A model generated the notes under the pieces. It ran no database searches. It was not told the DNA's origin and was given only the letters and a program-made list of their open reading frames with translations. A DNA stretch of 64,000 bases, taken from the NCBI RefSeq assembly GCF_017161425.1, contig NZ_CP071057.1:868001-932000 (forward strand). The letters run 5' to 3'. Source of the stretch: Marinicauda algicola (GTDB lineage: Bacteria; Pseudomonadota; Alphaproteobacteria; Caulobacterales; Maricaulaceae). Positions 32,438 through 40,558 of this stretch are shown here, in pieces (the stretch's first letter is position 1; the number at the start of each line of letters is the position of its first letter). A program made the position numbers and the translations under genes.

Positions 32438-33163
32438 ATGACGTTCCTGCTCCAGCCCGTGAAGAATGATGAGCCTGCACTTGCCGGTGCGCCCATGATT
32501 GGCGCAGCGCAAAAGCTTCTGGCCTATCTGGCCGAACATGATGCGATCGGCCTGACGAAGGGTAAGGCGTTTCAACGCAAGTTCGTGCACTGGGCGGCTG
32601 CCGAGTTCGACTGGCCAGGCTGGGAAGAGGACAAGCTGTTCCTCGTCGACAAGGTGCTGAATGAGTACGATTTCCCGCCGCTCGAAGCCCTGCATTTCGT
32701 TTTGCTGAAACTGAAGCTGATCCGGCATTACAAGCTGACCTGTCGGCTCACCAAGGCGGGCAGGGAGGTTGCTGGCAAGTCCGGCGATCTCTTCAACCTG
32801 ATGGCGCCGTTCTGGCTGTTCGAAATCGATCATGCCGCCTCGTCCCGGATGCCCGAGCCGAGGCTTGGCAACTGGGATGTGTTTCTCGGTGTACTGAATA
32901 CGGAGGCGGCGAACGGCGTGACATGCGGCGCGCTTCGGGAAATCCTCTATGGTCCACCGGACGCCGGACAGCCCTATGACCGCACGCCGGGAATGATCTG
33001 GTCACAGGTGCTTCAGCCGCTGTGCTGGATGGGCTTACTGGCCGAGACAATGTCAGACGATCGACAACATTTCGCTGAACGCGTCTACACGACGACCAGT
33101 CTTTGGTCGGAGGCCTTTCTGTTCCCGCTTGATGGTCAGGTCGGTTTGGTGACGCTGCATTGA
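32438..33163 (+). CDS. Hypothetical protein downstream of IS481 element, possibly 5'-truncated
   Basis: From the ATG at 32438 the protein has 241 residues; the frame is open upstream into the IS, so the native start may have been cut away. It reads LLAYLAEHDAIGLTKGKAFQ, RKFVHWAAAEFDWPGWEEDK and FPPLEALHFVLLKLKLIRHY, a helical, winged-helix-like pattern; I do not recognise a named family. It lies between the IS and the convergent AbiE genes. It may be a mobile-element passenger gene. Confidence 0.6.
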   Translation: MTFLLQPVKNDEPALAGAPMIGAAQKLLAYLAEHDAIGLTKGKAFQRKFVHWAAAEFDWPGWEEDKLFLVDKVLNEYDFPPLEALHFVLLKLKLIRHYKLTCRLTKAGREVAGKSGDLFNLMAPFWLFEIDHAASSRMPEPRLGNWDVFLGVLNTEAANGVTCGALREILYGPPDAGQPYDRTPGMIWSQVLQPLCWMGLLAETMSDDRQHFAERVYTTTSLWSEAFLFPLDGQVGLVTLH

Positions 33164-33304
33164 ATGCGTGCTTCGACCGGAGACCGACTAAGGCCTGCTC
33201 GACGAGGGGCGGGTGGAGTGTAACCTTCGTAACCCTCAAGGGTGCTTTAGCGGGCCACGAAGAGGACACTGAGGAATCTTTACACCGACGCTGAGCCATC
33301 GACT

Positions 33305-34159
33305 TCAGTTTATGTCGAGGGCTGCTCTCAGATAGGTCCAGATATCGGCCAAGACCGTGCCTAGCGGGACGCCTTTGAGTTCCGTACCTTCAGCGTAGGT
33401 CAGCCATTGCCTGGCCTTCGCCGCATCTTCAGCGAATGCAACGGAGAGACCTTGGGGCGCCTCCGTCGGGACAGGTGTGTTTCGGCGTTCGAACGTGGCC
33501 GCGATGGCTGCACGCAGGTCTGCCGGATCAATTTCGGTCGCCTTCGGGATGGCCCAGAGATCGTAGAAGTCTTTCATGCGGCCGTTGATGAGACCGAGCG
33601 CGACGACCGCCTGGAACTTCTCGGCGATCACCGTGGCAGGTGAATAGGCGCGTATGCGTGCGGCTTCGAAATCGAGGATCGATCCGTATTCGATCTCATA
33701 GTGTGGATCGGGCAGGGCGTCACCGAAGCCAAGATCAATGGTGATCGGAATTTCTGTCTTGCCGAGATGGGCCACCGTTCGCAGTCGTTTGCCGCCATAG
33801 ACCTGATCTTCGCGTATGTCTGTCGTGGTGATGGTGTCGATGCTGAACTCAAGACCGTCGCCGGCGTCGAGTGCCAAGATTTCCGCAAAAATGGTGGTCA
33901 GCGCTGCATCGCCGGTTTCGCCGAACGCGAGGAAATCAATGTCGCGTGTGAAGCGGCCGGGATCGGTGGTCCAGAGGGTGACCAGCATTCCGCCCTTCAG
34001 GACAAACTTGTCACGGTGCGGAGATTTGGAGAGGCGAAAGATCAGCCGTTCCAGGCCAAACGCCACAAGCAGCGTCTGGAAGTCGCGGCCCTCTGACCGG
34101 GCAAGGTTCAGGAGGCGCTGGCGAACCGAAGTTGCGATGTTCGTTGGTGACTTAGCCAT
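33305..34159 (-). CDS. abiEii: AbiEii nucleotidyltransferase toxin (type IV toxin-antitoxin)
   Basis: This 284-residue protein belongs to the AbiEii/AbiGii nucleotidyltransferase family: KFVLKGGMLVTLW (about 51-63), the metal-binding RFTRDIDFLAFG (about 69-80), the Asp strand PITIDLGFGD and the later IAEKFQAVV and RMKDFYDLW motifs. AbiE toxins transfer nucleotides to tRNA or other targets and cause growth arrest on phage infection. It starts inside the antitoxin gene (8-bp overlap). All core motifs appear intact. Confidence 0.92.
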   Translation of the reverse strand: MAKSPTNIATSVRQRLLNLARSEGRDFQTLLVAFGLERLIFRLSKSPHRDKFVLKGGMLVTLWTTDPGRFTRDIDFLAFGETGDAALTTIFAEILALDAGDGLEFSIDTITTTDIREDQVYGGKRLRTVAHLGKTEIPITIDLGFGDALPDPHYEIEYGSILDFEAARIRAYSPATVIAEKFQAVVALGLINGRMKDFYDLWAIPKATEIDPADLRAAIAATFERRNTPVPTEAPQGLSVAFAEDAAKARQWLTYAEGTELKGVPLGTVLADIWTYLRAALDIN

Positions 34160-34781
34160 TCGAGGTCAGCGCCTCCAGATAGGGGCGCATGATCCTGGCG
34201 GCGCCATAGTCCGCAGCGGCCTGCATCAGGACGGCCGGCGTGGCCTTGCGTTGATCGAGGGCCGCCTTGAGCGCCTCGATCGCAACCGACCGATCGACCA
34301 GTTTCGGATTGCGGAAAGCATCTGCAATCGATTTTGGCACGGAATAGATGCGCACCTGCGTTCCGCCGATCCTGTGTGTCTCGATGCCGTCCGAAAAATA
34401 GGGCTCGCGGAACCTGACGACGCGCACGGGCGGATAGGCGATCGACGGCTCCCAGTCCTTCGCGCCAATCGCAAACCAGACCTTGCGGGGGAGTTGGTCT
34501 GTTAGACCATGAAAGGCCAGTGCGGAGAGAAGGCAGATGACCGACCGCGGTGCCCGCTTGGCGACTTCCGCCAGATTGGTGTTGAGGTCTGCTTCCGCAT
34601 CGGCTGCCTGATAGAGGCCGCGACCAATCCGGACCACGTTGCCGGCTTCCACCGCCCTTGAGATCGCGGTGGCGCTGACGCCGATCTCCCGCAGCTCGAA
34701 AGCGCGGGCGATGTCGTGATCGCGGAGATAGGCGAGGAGCCTGTCCTGCTGGGTGACGGGGTGTGAAGAGGCGTGTTTCAT
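34152..34781 (-). CDS. abiEi: AbiEi-like antitoxin
   Basis: This 209-residue protein has an N-terminal winged helix (RLLAYLRDHDIARAFELREI, then AISRAVEAGNVVRIGRGLYQ, within about residues 13-56) and the AbiEi C-terminal domain (LSALAFHGLTDQLPRKVWFA and RIYSVPKSIADAFR). AbiEi represses its promoter and neutralises AbiEii. I chose the ATG at 34781; the frame continues upstream but without similarity. It is the last clear island gene before chromosomal genes begin. Confidence 0.9.
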   Translation of the reverse strand: MKHASSHPVTQQDRLLAYLRDHDIARAFELREIGVSATAISRAVEAGNVVRIGRGLYQAADAEADLNTNLAEVAKRAPRSVICLLSALAFHGLTDQLPRKVWFAIGAKDWEPSIAYPPVRVVRFREPYFSDGIETHRIGGTQVRIYSVPKSIADAFRNPKLVDRSVAIEALKAALDQRKATPAVLMQAAADYGAARIMRPYLEALTSNG

Positions 34782-35088
34782 ATTCTCGGACAAGATGCAT
34801 TTCTGTCCGAGGTTATGTAACACATTGATTGGCATTCGTCGAGCCGGTGATAAGAGCAGTCCGGCCATGATGCGATCGCAAGCTGGAGCCGACACCGTAA
34901 TTCGGCTAAGGTCAGGCTGTGCACTGGAATCGTGGCAACTGCAACGACGCGTCATGCGTGCATCATTCAATTTGCCTACGGAACGATATTGCCGGAATCG
35001 GCGACGGTAGTTTTCCACAGGTTTTTTTGCAAAGCGTTGATTCAAAACTATAATTTCAGTTCTTTCATCATCGAGTGGGAGTAGGGAA
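34782..35088. other. Intergenic region at the island-chromosome boundary
   Basis: About 300 bp, more AT-rich than its surroundings, between divergent abiEi and the serine hydrolase gene. I see the promoter at 35026 but no tRNA, no obvious attachment repeat and no open frame with family resemblance. The island edge is probably in or near this stretch, but it cannot be fixed from one side. Confidence 0.4.
35026..35054 (+). promoter_or_regulatory. Sigma-70-like promoter for the serine hydrolase gene
   Basis: -35 TTTGCA (35026-35031), 17-bp spacer, perfect -10 TATAAT (35049-35054), 34 bp before the GTG start. A consensus -10 is unusual in this GC-rich background. Confidence 0.45.
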
Positions 35089-36519
35089 GTGAGGTTGCCG
35101 GGCATCGTCACCGGGCTGTTTGCCGTTCTGGCCGGAATTCTCGCGGGACCATTCGTCGAGAAGGCGATCGCTGATGAGCCTGTGAGCCTGGACGAAGCCC
35201 TCGTGATCGTTCCCGCTGTCGAACTTGACGGCGACCCGGGACCGACGCTGGAAATGCGCATGCGACGCTACGGTGTCGTGGCAGTTAGTCTGGCGCGGAT
35301 CGAGGATTTCGAGCTCGTGGAGCGCTCCGTGGTCGGGACGCTTGCAAATGGTGGCTCGACACCCGCGACGCCGGACACGCAGTTTCAGGCAGCCTCGATC
35401 AGCAAACCCGTCGCTGCGTTCGCGGTGATGAGCCTGGTGGACGACGGCTTGGTCGACCTGGACGCACCAGCGAACAGCTATCTCGAAAGTTGGCGCATTC
35501 CTGAATTGAATCCCGGCGAGCCGGTAACGGTCAGGGACTTGCTTTCCCACACGTCCGGTCTTGGTCCACGATCCTATCCGGGGCTGGAGCGTGGAACGCC
35601 GCCGCCCTCGTTGACGCAGATCCTCGACGGCGCACCGGAGTCCTACGGCGACCCGGTGTCACCCGTTTCGCCAAAGGGGGCCTATGCGTACTCCGGCGGC
35701 GGCTACATGGTGCTGCAAGCCTTGATCCAGGACGTGACCGGCCAGCCGTTCGAGTCATATTTGCGCCAGCGCGTGTTCGACCCTGCCGGCATGACGGATT
35801 CCAGCTATGCGTTGCGCGAGCATGCCGACGGCGCGTCGTTCGGCCATGACTGGACCGGCGCGCCAGTTGAAGGCGGATGGGCGGAGTACCCCCAGGCGGC
35901 AGCCGCCGGCCTGTGGTCTTCGCCGACCGAGCTTGCGAACCTGCTCCTGTCCTACATGCGCAGTTATCGAGGAGAGGCCGGGGGTGTGGTATCGCCGGAA
36001 TCTGCGCGCCTGATGGCACAGCCCGTGGTCCAGGGCATGGGACTGGGCTTCGGCGTCGACGGCGAGGGCGAGGCCCGCCGCCTGTCCCACGCCGGATGGT
36101 CGCTCGGCTACCGGGCCTACCTTGTCGCTTACCCGGAAACGGGTGATGGGATCGTCATCATGACCAACGGACAGGCTGGCCATCATCTCATCGACGATGT
36201 CCTGCGCACCTATGGGCGCAGTTACGGCTGGCCCGGCTTCGGGGAGTCGCCCCGCCTGTCGGCGGCCGCCTGGAGCGAAGCACGGCTCGAGGCGACTGCC
36301 GGGCGATACGGTGTGGCGCCGGCCGGTTTCGAAATCGAATTGAAACGCCGAGGGTCGGAATTCGAGTTGATCACTGCACGCGGCTCTCGGTATCGCGTCG
36401 TGCCGACCAGCACCGATCGTATGAGCCTTGTTGAGACCGGAGACGCAGTCCAGGTGGACTGGAACACGGGAACACTCACGATCTGGGGCATGAGCGCTGC
36501 GCCCCTCCAGGCCGATTAG
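35089..36519 (+). CDS. Serine hydrolase, beta-lactamase/class C family
   Basis: This 476-residue exported serine hydrolase has a signal peptide (about 1-29), the SxxK motif S103-I-S-K106, Y201-S-G in place of the usual YxN and a late HAGWSLGY block in the KTG position. Family members include class C beta-lactamases, D-aminopeptidases and esterases; the altered second motif and C-terminal lipocalin-like region argue against a true beta-lactamase. It uses a GTG start with GAGTAGGGA upstream. Confidence 0.85.
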   Translation: MRLPGIVTGLFAVLAGILAGPFVEKAIADEPVSLDEALVIVPAVELDGDPGPTLEMRMRRYGVVAVSLARIEDFELVERSVVGTLANGGSTPATPDTQFQAASISKPVAAFAVMSLVDDGLVDLDAPANSYLESWRIPELNPGEPVTVRDLLSHTSGLGPRSYPGLERGTPPPSLTQILDGAPESYGDPVSPVSPKGAYAYSGGGYMVLQALIQDVTGQPFESYLRQRVFDPAGMTDSSYALREHADGASFGHDWTGAPVEGGWAEYPQAAAAGLWSSPTELANLLLSYMRSYRGEAGGVVSPESARLMAQPVVQGMGLGFGVDGEGEARRLSHAGWSLGYRAYLVAYPETGDGIVIMTNGQAGHHLIDDVLRTYGRSYGWPGFGESPRLSAAAWSEARLEATAGRYGVAPAGFEIELKRRGSEFELITARGSRYRVVPTSTDRMSLVETGDAVQVDWNTGTLTIWGMSAAPLQAD

Positions 36520-36564
36520 CCCGGCTCCGGCCTAACTGCGGCAAGGCAGCGAGAGAGAAATCCC

Positions 36565-36765
36565 ATGACCGAACCCCGCCTCGACCGGATCGAAGCCCAT
36601 CTCGCCGAACAGGAGCGCGTGATCGAGGACCTGTCCGAGGCGCTGGCACTGCAGCAGAAGGATATCGAGCGGCTGAAGGCGCGGCTTCAGGCCTCGGACT
36701 CGCGCATCGCCGAGCTGGAAGCGGGGCTTCCCGGTCCGGCCAGCGAGAAGCCGCCGCATTATTAG
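36565..36765 (+). CDS. slyX: SlyX-family coiled-coil protein
   Basis: This 66-residue SlyX homologue is almost entirely a coiled coil (RLDRIEAHLAEQERVIEDLS onward) and ends with a Pro-rich PPHY, as in the family. The function of SlyX is unknown. It lies 45 bp after the hydrolase gene and its stop overlaps the convergent desaturase stop region by 4 bp. Confidence 0.88.
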   Translation: MTEPRLDRIEAHLAEQERVIEDLSEALALQQKDIERLKARLQASDSRIAELEAGLPGPASEKPPHY

Positions 36766-37796
36766 TTAAGACGCGGAGCGTTCCTTGGCTCGCAACTGTG
36801 GGGCGACCCGTTGCGCTGCCAAGCACCTGAAAGCTCGGCCTGTCCCGGTGCCGCAATGCTCAACGCCCGGTCGGTAAGCGGTGTGATTGCCGACCGCGGC
36901 GGTAGGTTGGCAGGCAGCTGAATGTTTTTCGCGAGCCCCAGCCATGCAAGCACCCGGACGAAGTCGTAGCCCCAATCGATCTGACCCGGGTAGAGTCCGT
37001 GACGCGCCGAGGCCGGGAAAGCATGATGGTTGCAGTGCCAGCTCTCGCCCATTGTCGGAATTGCCAGCCAGGCGATGTTATAGCCCTGCACCGACGCGTC
37101 CTCGACAAACCAGTCCTGTTGCCCGTGCCGATGTGCGACGTGGGCGATGTACCAGTGCATGGTGAAGCAGACCGCAACCCGTACGACCACGCCCCACACC
37201 ACCCAAGACCATCCGCCCAGCCAGAAGAGTAGGAGGGCGACCGGGATCTGGTGCAACATCCATGTCTTCTCCAGAAAGCGGTAGAAGGGATCGTCGCTGA
37301 TACCGGGCCCGGCATCGAATTTCGGCGGCTTGTCAAAGATCAGCCGAAAGTTGAGGTAGTAGAAGCCGTCCGCCAATGCTGGCTTTCCATGTCGCAGGAA
37401 CCAGTGGCAATTCTCCTGCCGTTGCGCCCAGTCGCGGATGTCGTGGAGGCCCACGGTCCACAATGGTCCGCCCATGCCCACCAAAACGCCAACATAGACC
37501 ATCACCCGTTCGAGCCATTTGGGACAGTCGAAGGTGTGATGGATCAGGCGGCGGTGGAATCCGACCGAGTGGCCGACGCACAAGGTGAATCCGGACAGGA
37601 CCAGGAAGACCGCGAAGGCGCTCCAGGTGAAGAAGAGCGGTCCCAGAACCATCGCCGCCAGGATGAAGGACATGTTCCAGATAGAACGGGGCGTGTCCCA
37701 CACTAGCCGGCCGCTTCCTGCATCGGCTTCGTCGAGGCCGGAAAGCGAATTGACCTTGAAGGCCCCGCTGGCCGCTTCGCCTTGCGTTGCACTCAC
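36762..37796 (-). CDS. Fatty-acid (acyl-CoA/acyl-lipid) desaturase
   Basis: This 344-residue membrane di-iron desaturase has the histidine boxes H76xxxxH81 plus HH (HSVGFHRRLIHH), H118D..H131 (GLHDIRDWAQRQENCHW) and HCNHHAF near the C-terminus, with four membrane segments. It probably introduces a double bond into membrane acyl chains. It is translationally coupled to the ArsR-type gene upstream (ATGA), so it is most likely controlled by that repressor. Confidence 0.9.
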   Translation of the reverse strand: MSATQGEAASGAFKVNSLSGLDEADAGSGRLVWDTPRSIWNMSFILAAMVLGPLFFTWSAFAVFLVLSGFTLCVGHSVGFHRRLIHHTFDCPKWLERVMVYVGVLVGMGGPLWTVGLHDIRDWAQRQENCHWFLRHGKPALADGFYYLNFRLIFDKPPKFDAGPGISDDPFYRFLEKTWMLHQIPVALLLFWLGGWSWVVWGVVVRVAVCFTMHWYIAHVAHRHGQQDWFVEDASVQGYNIAWLAIPTMGESWHCNHHAFPASARHGLYPGQIDWGYDFVRVLAWLGLAKNIQLPANLPPRSAITPLTDRALSIAAPGQAELSGAWQRNGSPHSCEPRNAPRLN

Positions 37797-38110
37797 GGCG
37801 CGTCCTCCTCCTCGAGGTTTTTCAGCTTGCGTTCGGCGGCCAGCGCACGCGCCTCGGGGCAGAACGGGGTCAGGAAGGCATAAAGACTGTTTGCCAGGCT
37901 ATCGGCCGCGATCGAGTAGATCACTTCCTGTCCGCGCTTCTGACGGTGCAGCAGTCCCGCATCGTGCAGGACCGAAATGTGCTTGGAAATCGACGGCATC
38001 GCCATGTCGAATTTGGCGGCGATTTCGCTCACCGTCATCGGTCCAGCGGCGAGGTGGTTGAGAATCCGCCGACGGGGCGTGGACGCCAGAGCTTTAAACG
38101 CCTTTTCCAT
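37793..38110 (-). CDS. ArsR-family winged-helix repressor
   Basis: This 105-residue winged-helix regulator contains KALASTPRRRILNHLAAG, MTVSEIAAKFDMAMPSISKH and the wing LHRQKRGQEVIYSIAAD. No metal-binding CxC or His cluster typical of ArsR/SmtB sensors is evident, so the signal may be something else, such as lipid or redox state. It is the first gene of an operon with the desaturase and has a 26-bp palindrome just upstream. Confidence 0.88.
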   Translation of the reverse strand: MEKAFKALASTPRRRILNHLAAGPMTVSEIAAKFDMAMPSISKHISVLHDAGLLHRQKRGQEVIYSIAADSLANSLYAFLTPFCPEARALAAERKLKNLEEEDAP

Positions 38111-38111
38111 T

Positions 38112-38137
38112 CATACTTTCCTAAATAGGAAAATATG
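38112..38137. promoter_or_regulatory. 26-bp palindromic operator before the ArsR-desaturase operon
   Basis: The inner perfect dyad TTTCCTA-AA-TAGGAAA (38117-38132) is extended by CATA/TATG on the outside with one unmatched pair. It is 1-2 bp upstream of the ArsR start codon region, overlapping the place of the ribosome-binding site and promoter, which fits autorepression. Confidence 0.7.
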
Positions 38138-38521
38138 AAAGCGCAACCCTTAAGCGATCTGGAAGCGAAAATCCGGTACCGCCCGCGTGCTCACGAGCGT
38201 GGAGTGCATGACGGCCCAACACTCCCCGCGGCTTCCCCCGCCGCGTCGCCACGCGCATCATCAGCAAGGTGCGGGGCGCAAACGGCCTCGTCGACGAGGT
38301 CCCGTCCAAGCGGCCAGGGCCCAATCCGCGGCGGAACCGCGAGGAGAACGGCCCCGACCGCGAACCCGGCCGGCGCGTGGCGCAGCAGGAAGAGCGCCGG
38401 TGCGGACGCGAAGCCACCACCTGCCGGAAAATCGCACCGCTTCCCCGTTGCACGCCCCGGCTGCCCATCGCCACGCGGGGCAGAGTCGCTCTAGACTGCG
38501 CGCGAGGTGAAGGAGGGCTTC
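38138..38521. other. Gene-poor intergenic region
   Basis: About 380 bp of very GC-rich DNA between the ArsR operator and nnrU. Long frames cross it on both strands, as expected at this GC content, but none shows family resemblance. One minus-strand frame contains a short run that looks like a decayed small membrane protein (FLLRHAPAGFAVGAVLLAV), which I do not annotate as a gene. Confidence 0.4.
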
Positions 38522-39106
38522 ATGGGCGTACTCATCGTCGGACTTGCGATCTTTCTCGGGGTGCACTCGATCCGTCTGGTGGGACTGCGCGGCGTCGTGG
38601 CGCGCGCGATGGGCGAGGGGATGTTCGCGATCCTCTACTCCATCCTCTCCGCGGTCGGGCTCGCGCTCATCGTCTACGGCCACATCCTCTCCCATCCCAG
38701 CGAGACGGTCTGGACCCCGCCGGCCTGGACGCGCACGCTGGCGCTGTTCGCGATTCCGGTCTCGCTCGTGCTGGTGGTCTCGGCCTACGTGCCGAGCCAT
38801 ATCCGCGCGATCGTGCGCCATCCCATGACGCTGGGCATACTCGTCTGGTCGGGCACGCACCTCCTGGCCAACGGCGAGCTTGCCAATATCGTCCTGTTCG
38901 GAAGCTTCGCGGTCTGGTCGCTCGTCACCCTGATCGAGGCCTATGTGCGCGGCGGCGAGTTCGAGAACCCGGGCACCTGGCGCGCGGACATGACGGCCGT
39001 GCTCGTCGGTCTCGCCTTCGCGGCCGGCCTCGCCTGGTTCCACATGCAGCTCTTCGGCGTCGCGGTGATCGGGTTTGCATCCGAAGCCCCGCCGCCCGGC
39101 ATCTGA
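38522..39106 (+). CDS. NnrU-family membrane protein
   Basis: This 194-residue protein has six to seven predicted membrane helices. NnrU hallmarks include the N-terminal LGVHSIRL, GRxxVxRxG-like segment, ILSAVGLALIVYG and HPMTLGILVWSGTHLLANGE. NnrU proteins are linked to denitrification or heme-related processes in Alphaproteobacteria, but no biochemical role is fixed. The ATG at 38522 is used because GGAGG at 38512-38516 gives good spacing; an upstream GTG is unlikely. Confidence 0.85.
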   Translation: MGVLIVGLAIFLGVHSIRLVGLRGVVARAMGEGMFAILYSILSAVGLALIVYGHILSHPSETVWTPPAWTRTLALFAIPVSLVLVVSAYVPSHIRAIVRHPMTLGILVWSGTHLLANGELANIVLFGSFAVWSLVTLIEAYVRGGEFENPGTWRADMTAVLVGLAFAAGLAWFHMQLFGVAVIGFASEAPPPGI

Positions 39107-39167
39107 CTGTTCGAGCGTCTGAAAAATCGGTTGGTCGGACGCGACGGCAAGAAGATGGAGACTCAAA

Positions 39168-39557
39168 ATGGATGAAGGTTTGCTCGTGCCGCTCGGCCTG
39201 TTCGCGATGGTCGTCGCGATCGTCTGGCTGACGATGCATTTCGGATCGAAGAACCGCCGCGCGGTGCTCGATACTGTTCAGGAGGCCGCCAGGAGCGGCC
39301 AGCAGCTGACGCCGGAGACGATCCGCGCGCTCGGCATGCCCCGCAAGACCGGCGGCGGCGATCTGAAGGCCGGGGCGATCATGCTCGCGATCGCGCTGTC
39401 CTTCGTGGTTCTGGGATGGGCGATCGGCTCGGTCGAGCCGGGCGAGGCCGACGAGGTGTTCCCGATCATGACGGCGGTGGCCTCCTTCCCGGGATTCATC
39501 GGCCTGGTCCTGCTGGCGTTCGGCTGGTTCAATCGCGAGAAGCGGCGGGCCGAGTAG
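39168..39557 (+). CDS. DUF6249-type small membrane protein
   Basis: This 129-residue protein has one N-terminal helix (about 5-25) and two C-terminal helices (about 70-90 and 100-120), separated by a cytoplasmic KNRRAVLDTVQEAARSGQQL segment and ETIRALG. Such DUF6249 proteins often precede an ECF sigma factor gene. The next gene starts 22 bp downstream, so they likely form one unit. Confidence 0.75.
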   Translation: MDEGLLVPLGLFAMVVAIVWLTMHFGSKNRRAVLDTVQEAARSGQQLTPETIRALGMPRKTGGGDLKAGAIMLAIALSFVVLGWAIGSVEPGEADEVFPIMTAVASFPGFIGLVLLAFGWFNREKRRAE

Positions 39558-39579
39558 TGCCGCGAGCCGGGGGCGCATC

Positions 39580-40122
39580 GTGAAGGCATCGGACGAAGAC
39601 CTTGTGGCCCTGGTCCTGGCGGCGCGCGATCGCGACGCGTTCGGCGAACTCGTGCGCCGCCACCAGGCCCTGGTCCGGGCGATGCTGATGCGCATGTGCC
39701 GCAACGCGGCCCTCGCCGACGATCTCGCCCAGGACGCGTTCATCAGGGCGTTCAACAAGATCGACGGATTCAAGGGCGATGGCAGTTTCAAGGCCTGGCT
39801 CTGCCGCATCGCCTACACCGAGTTCCTGATGCATGCGCGCAAGCAGCGCTCCGCGGCGCGCACCGCCGAGGCGCTGGCGCGCGAACCGGAGGAGACGGGC
39901 GCGCCGCCGGCCATGGCCGGCCAGTCGCTCGATCTCGACCGGGCGCTCGCGACGCTGAAGGAGGACGAGCGGGTCTGCGTGGTGTTGTGCTATGCCAACG
40001 GCCTGACCCATTCCGAAGCGGCGGAGATCACCGGCCTTCCGCTCGGCACGGTGAAGTCCCACGTCAATCGCGGGCGCGACAAGCTGAAGGCCTGGTTCGA
40101 GCATAGAGAGATGGCGGCATGA
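39580..40122 (+). CDS. RNA polymerase sigma factor, ECF (RpoE-like) type
   Basis: This 180-residue sigma-70 factor shows region 2 (ARDRDAFGELVRRHQALVRA and the -10 element part QDAFIRAFNKIDGFKGDGSF) and region 4 (LTHSEAAEITGLPLGTVKSH, about residues 146-165). It is made from a GTG start. It is 22 bp downstream of the DUF6249 gene and overlaps the next gene by ATGA, which suggests that gene encodes its anti-sigma partner. Confidence 0.9.
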   Translation: MKASDEDLVALVLAARDRDAFGELVRRHQALVRAMLMRMCRNAALADDLAQDAFIRAFNKIDGFKGDGSFKAWLCRIAYTEFLMHARKQRSAARTAEALAREPEETGAPPAMAGQSLDLDRALATLKEDERVCVVLCYANGLTHSEAAEITGLPLGTVKSHVNRGRDKLKAWFEHREMAA

Positions 40123-40472
40123 GCAAGACCCATCACGATCCCTTCGACGATCGCCTGAGCGCGATGTTCGACGAAGCGGCCCGGCCCTATCGCCATGCCG
40201 GCGAGGTCGAGCGCTTCACACGGGAGGTCACGGCGCGCCTGTCGCGTCCGGAGCGGTTTCGCGTCCTCGCGCTCGGTGCCGCGGGCGCGGCGGGAGCCCT
40301 GATCGCGGGCAGCCAGCTGCAGCGCCTTCTCGGTCCGCAGGCCGATGCCGCCGTCTCGATGTTCGCCCAGCTGCCCGGCGCCTCGCTCGCACCCGAGCTG
40401 CTCGTGAGCCTCATCATGGCCGCGATGGCGCTCGGCTTCGCCGCCGTGCTGCCGCGACGGTCCTCGCTCTAG
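40119..40472 (+). CDS. Putative membrane-bound anti-sigma or sigma-linked protein
   Basis: This 117-residue protein has a cytoplasmic N-terminal part (about 1-48, with RFTREVTARLSRPERFRVLA) and two membrane helices (about 49-65 and 90-110). It is translationally coupled to the ECF sigma gene. The layout is typical of anti-sigma partners, but there is no zinc-finger (HxxxCxxC) motif, so the role is an inference from position. Confidence 0.6.
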   Translation: MSKTHHDPFDDRLSAMFDEAARPYRHAGEVERFTREVTARLSRPERFRVLALGAAGAAGALIAGSQLQRLLGPQADAAVSMFAQLPGASLAPELLVSLIMAAMALGFAAVLPRRSSL

Positions 40473-40558
40473 CCTGCGCGCGGCCGGCGCGCATTTGTGC
40501 AGTTGCGAAATGGCGCTAAGGTGCGGGCGAATTTCCAGCCCCAGCCAAGGCCCGCCCC

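Noticed and set aside
35037-35054. TTGATT as -35 for the TATAAT box before the hydrolase gene
   Set aside because: Only 6 bp separate them; TTTGCA at 35026 gives 17 bp.
34152-35261. A 369-residue protein extending AbiEi upstream
   Set aside because: The extra 160 residues cross the intergenic region and overlap the divergent hydrolase gene; AbiEi similarity starts at 34781.
38138-38521. Minus-strand frame resembling a small membrane protein (FLLRHAPAGFAVGAVLLAV)
   Set aside because: The similarity decays after about 20 residues and there is no start or stop that fits a gene; GC-rich chance frame or old remnant.
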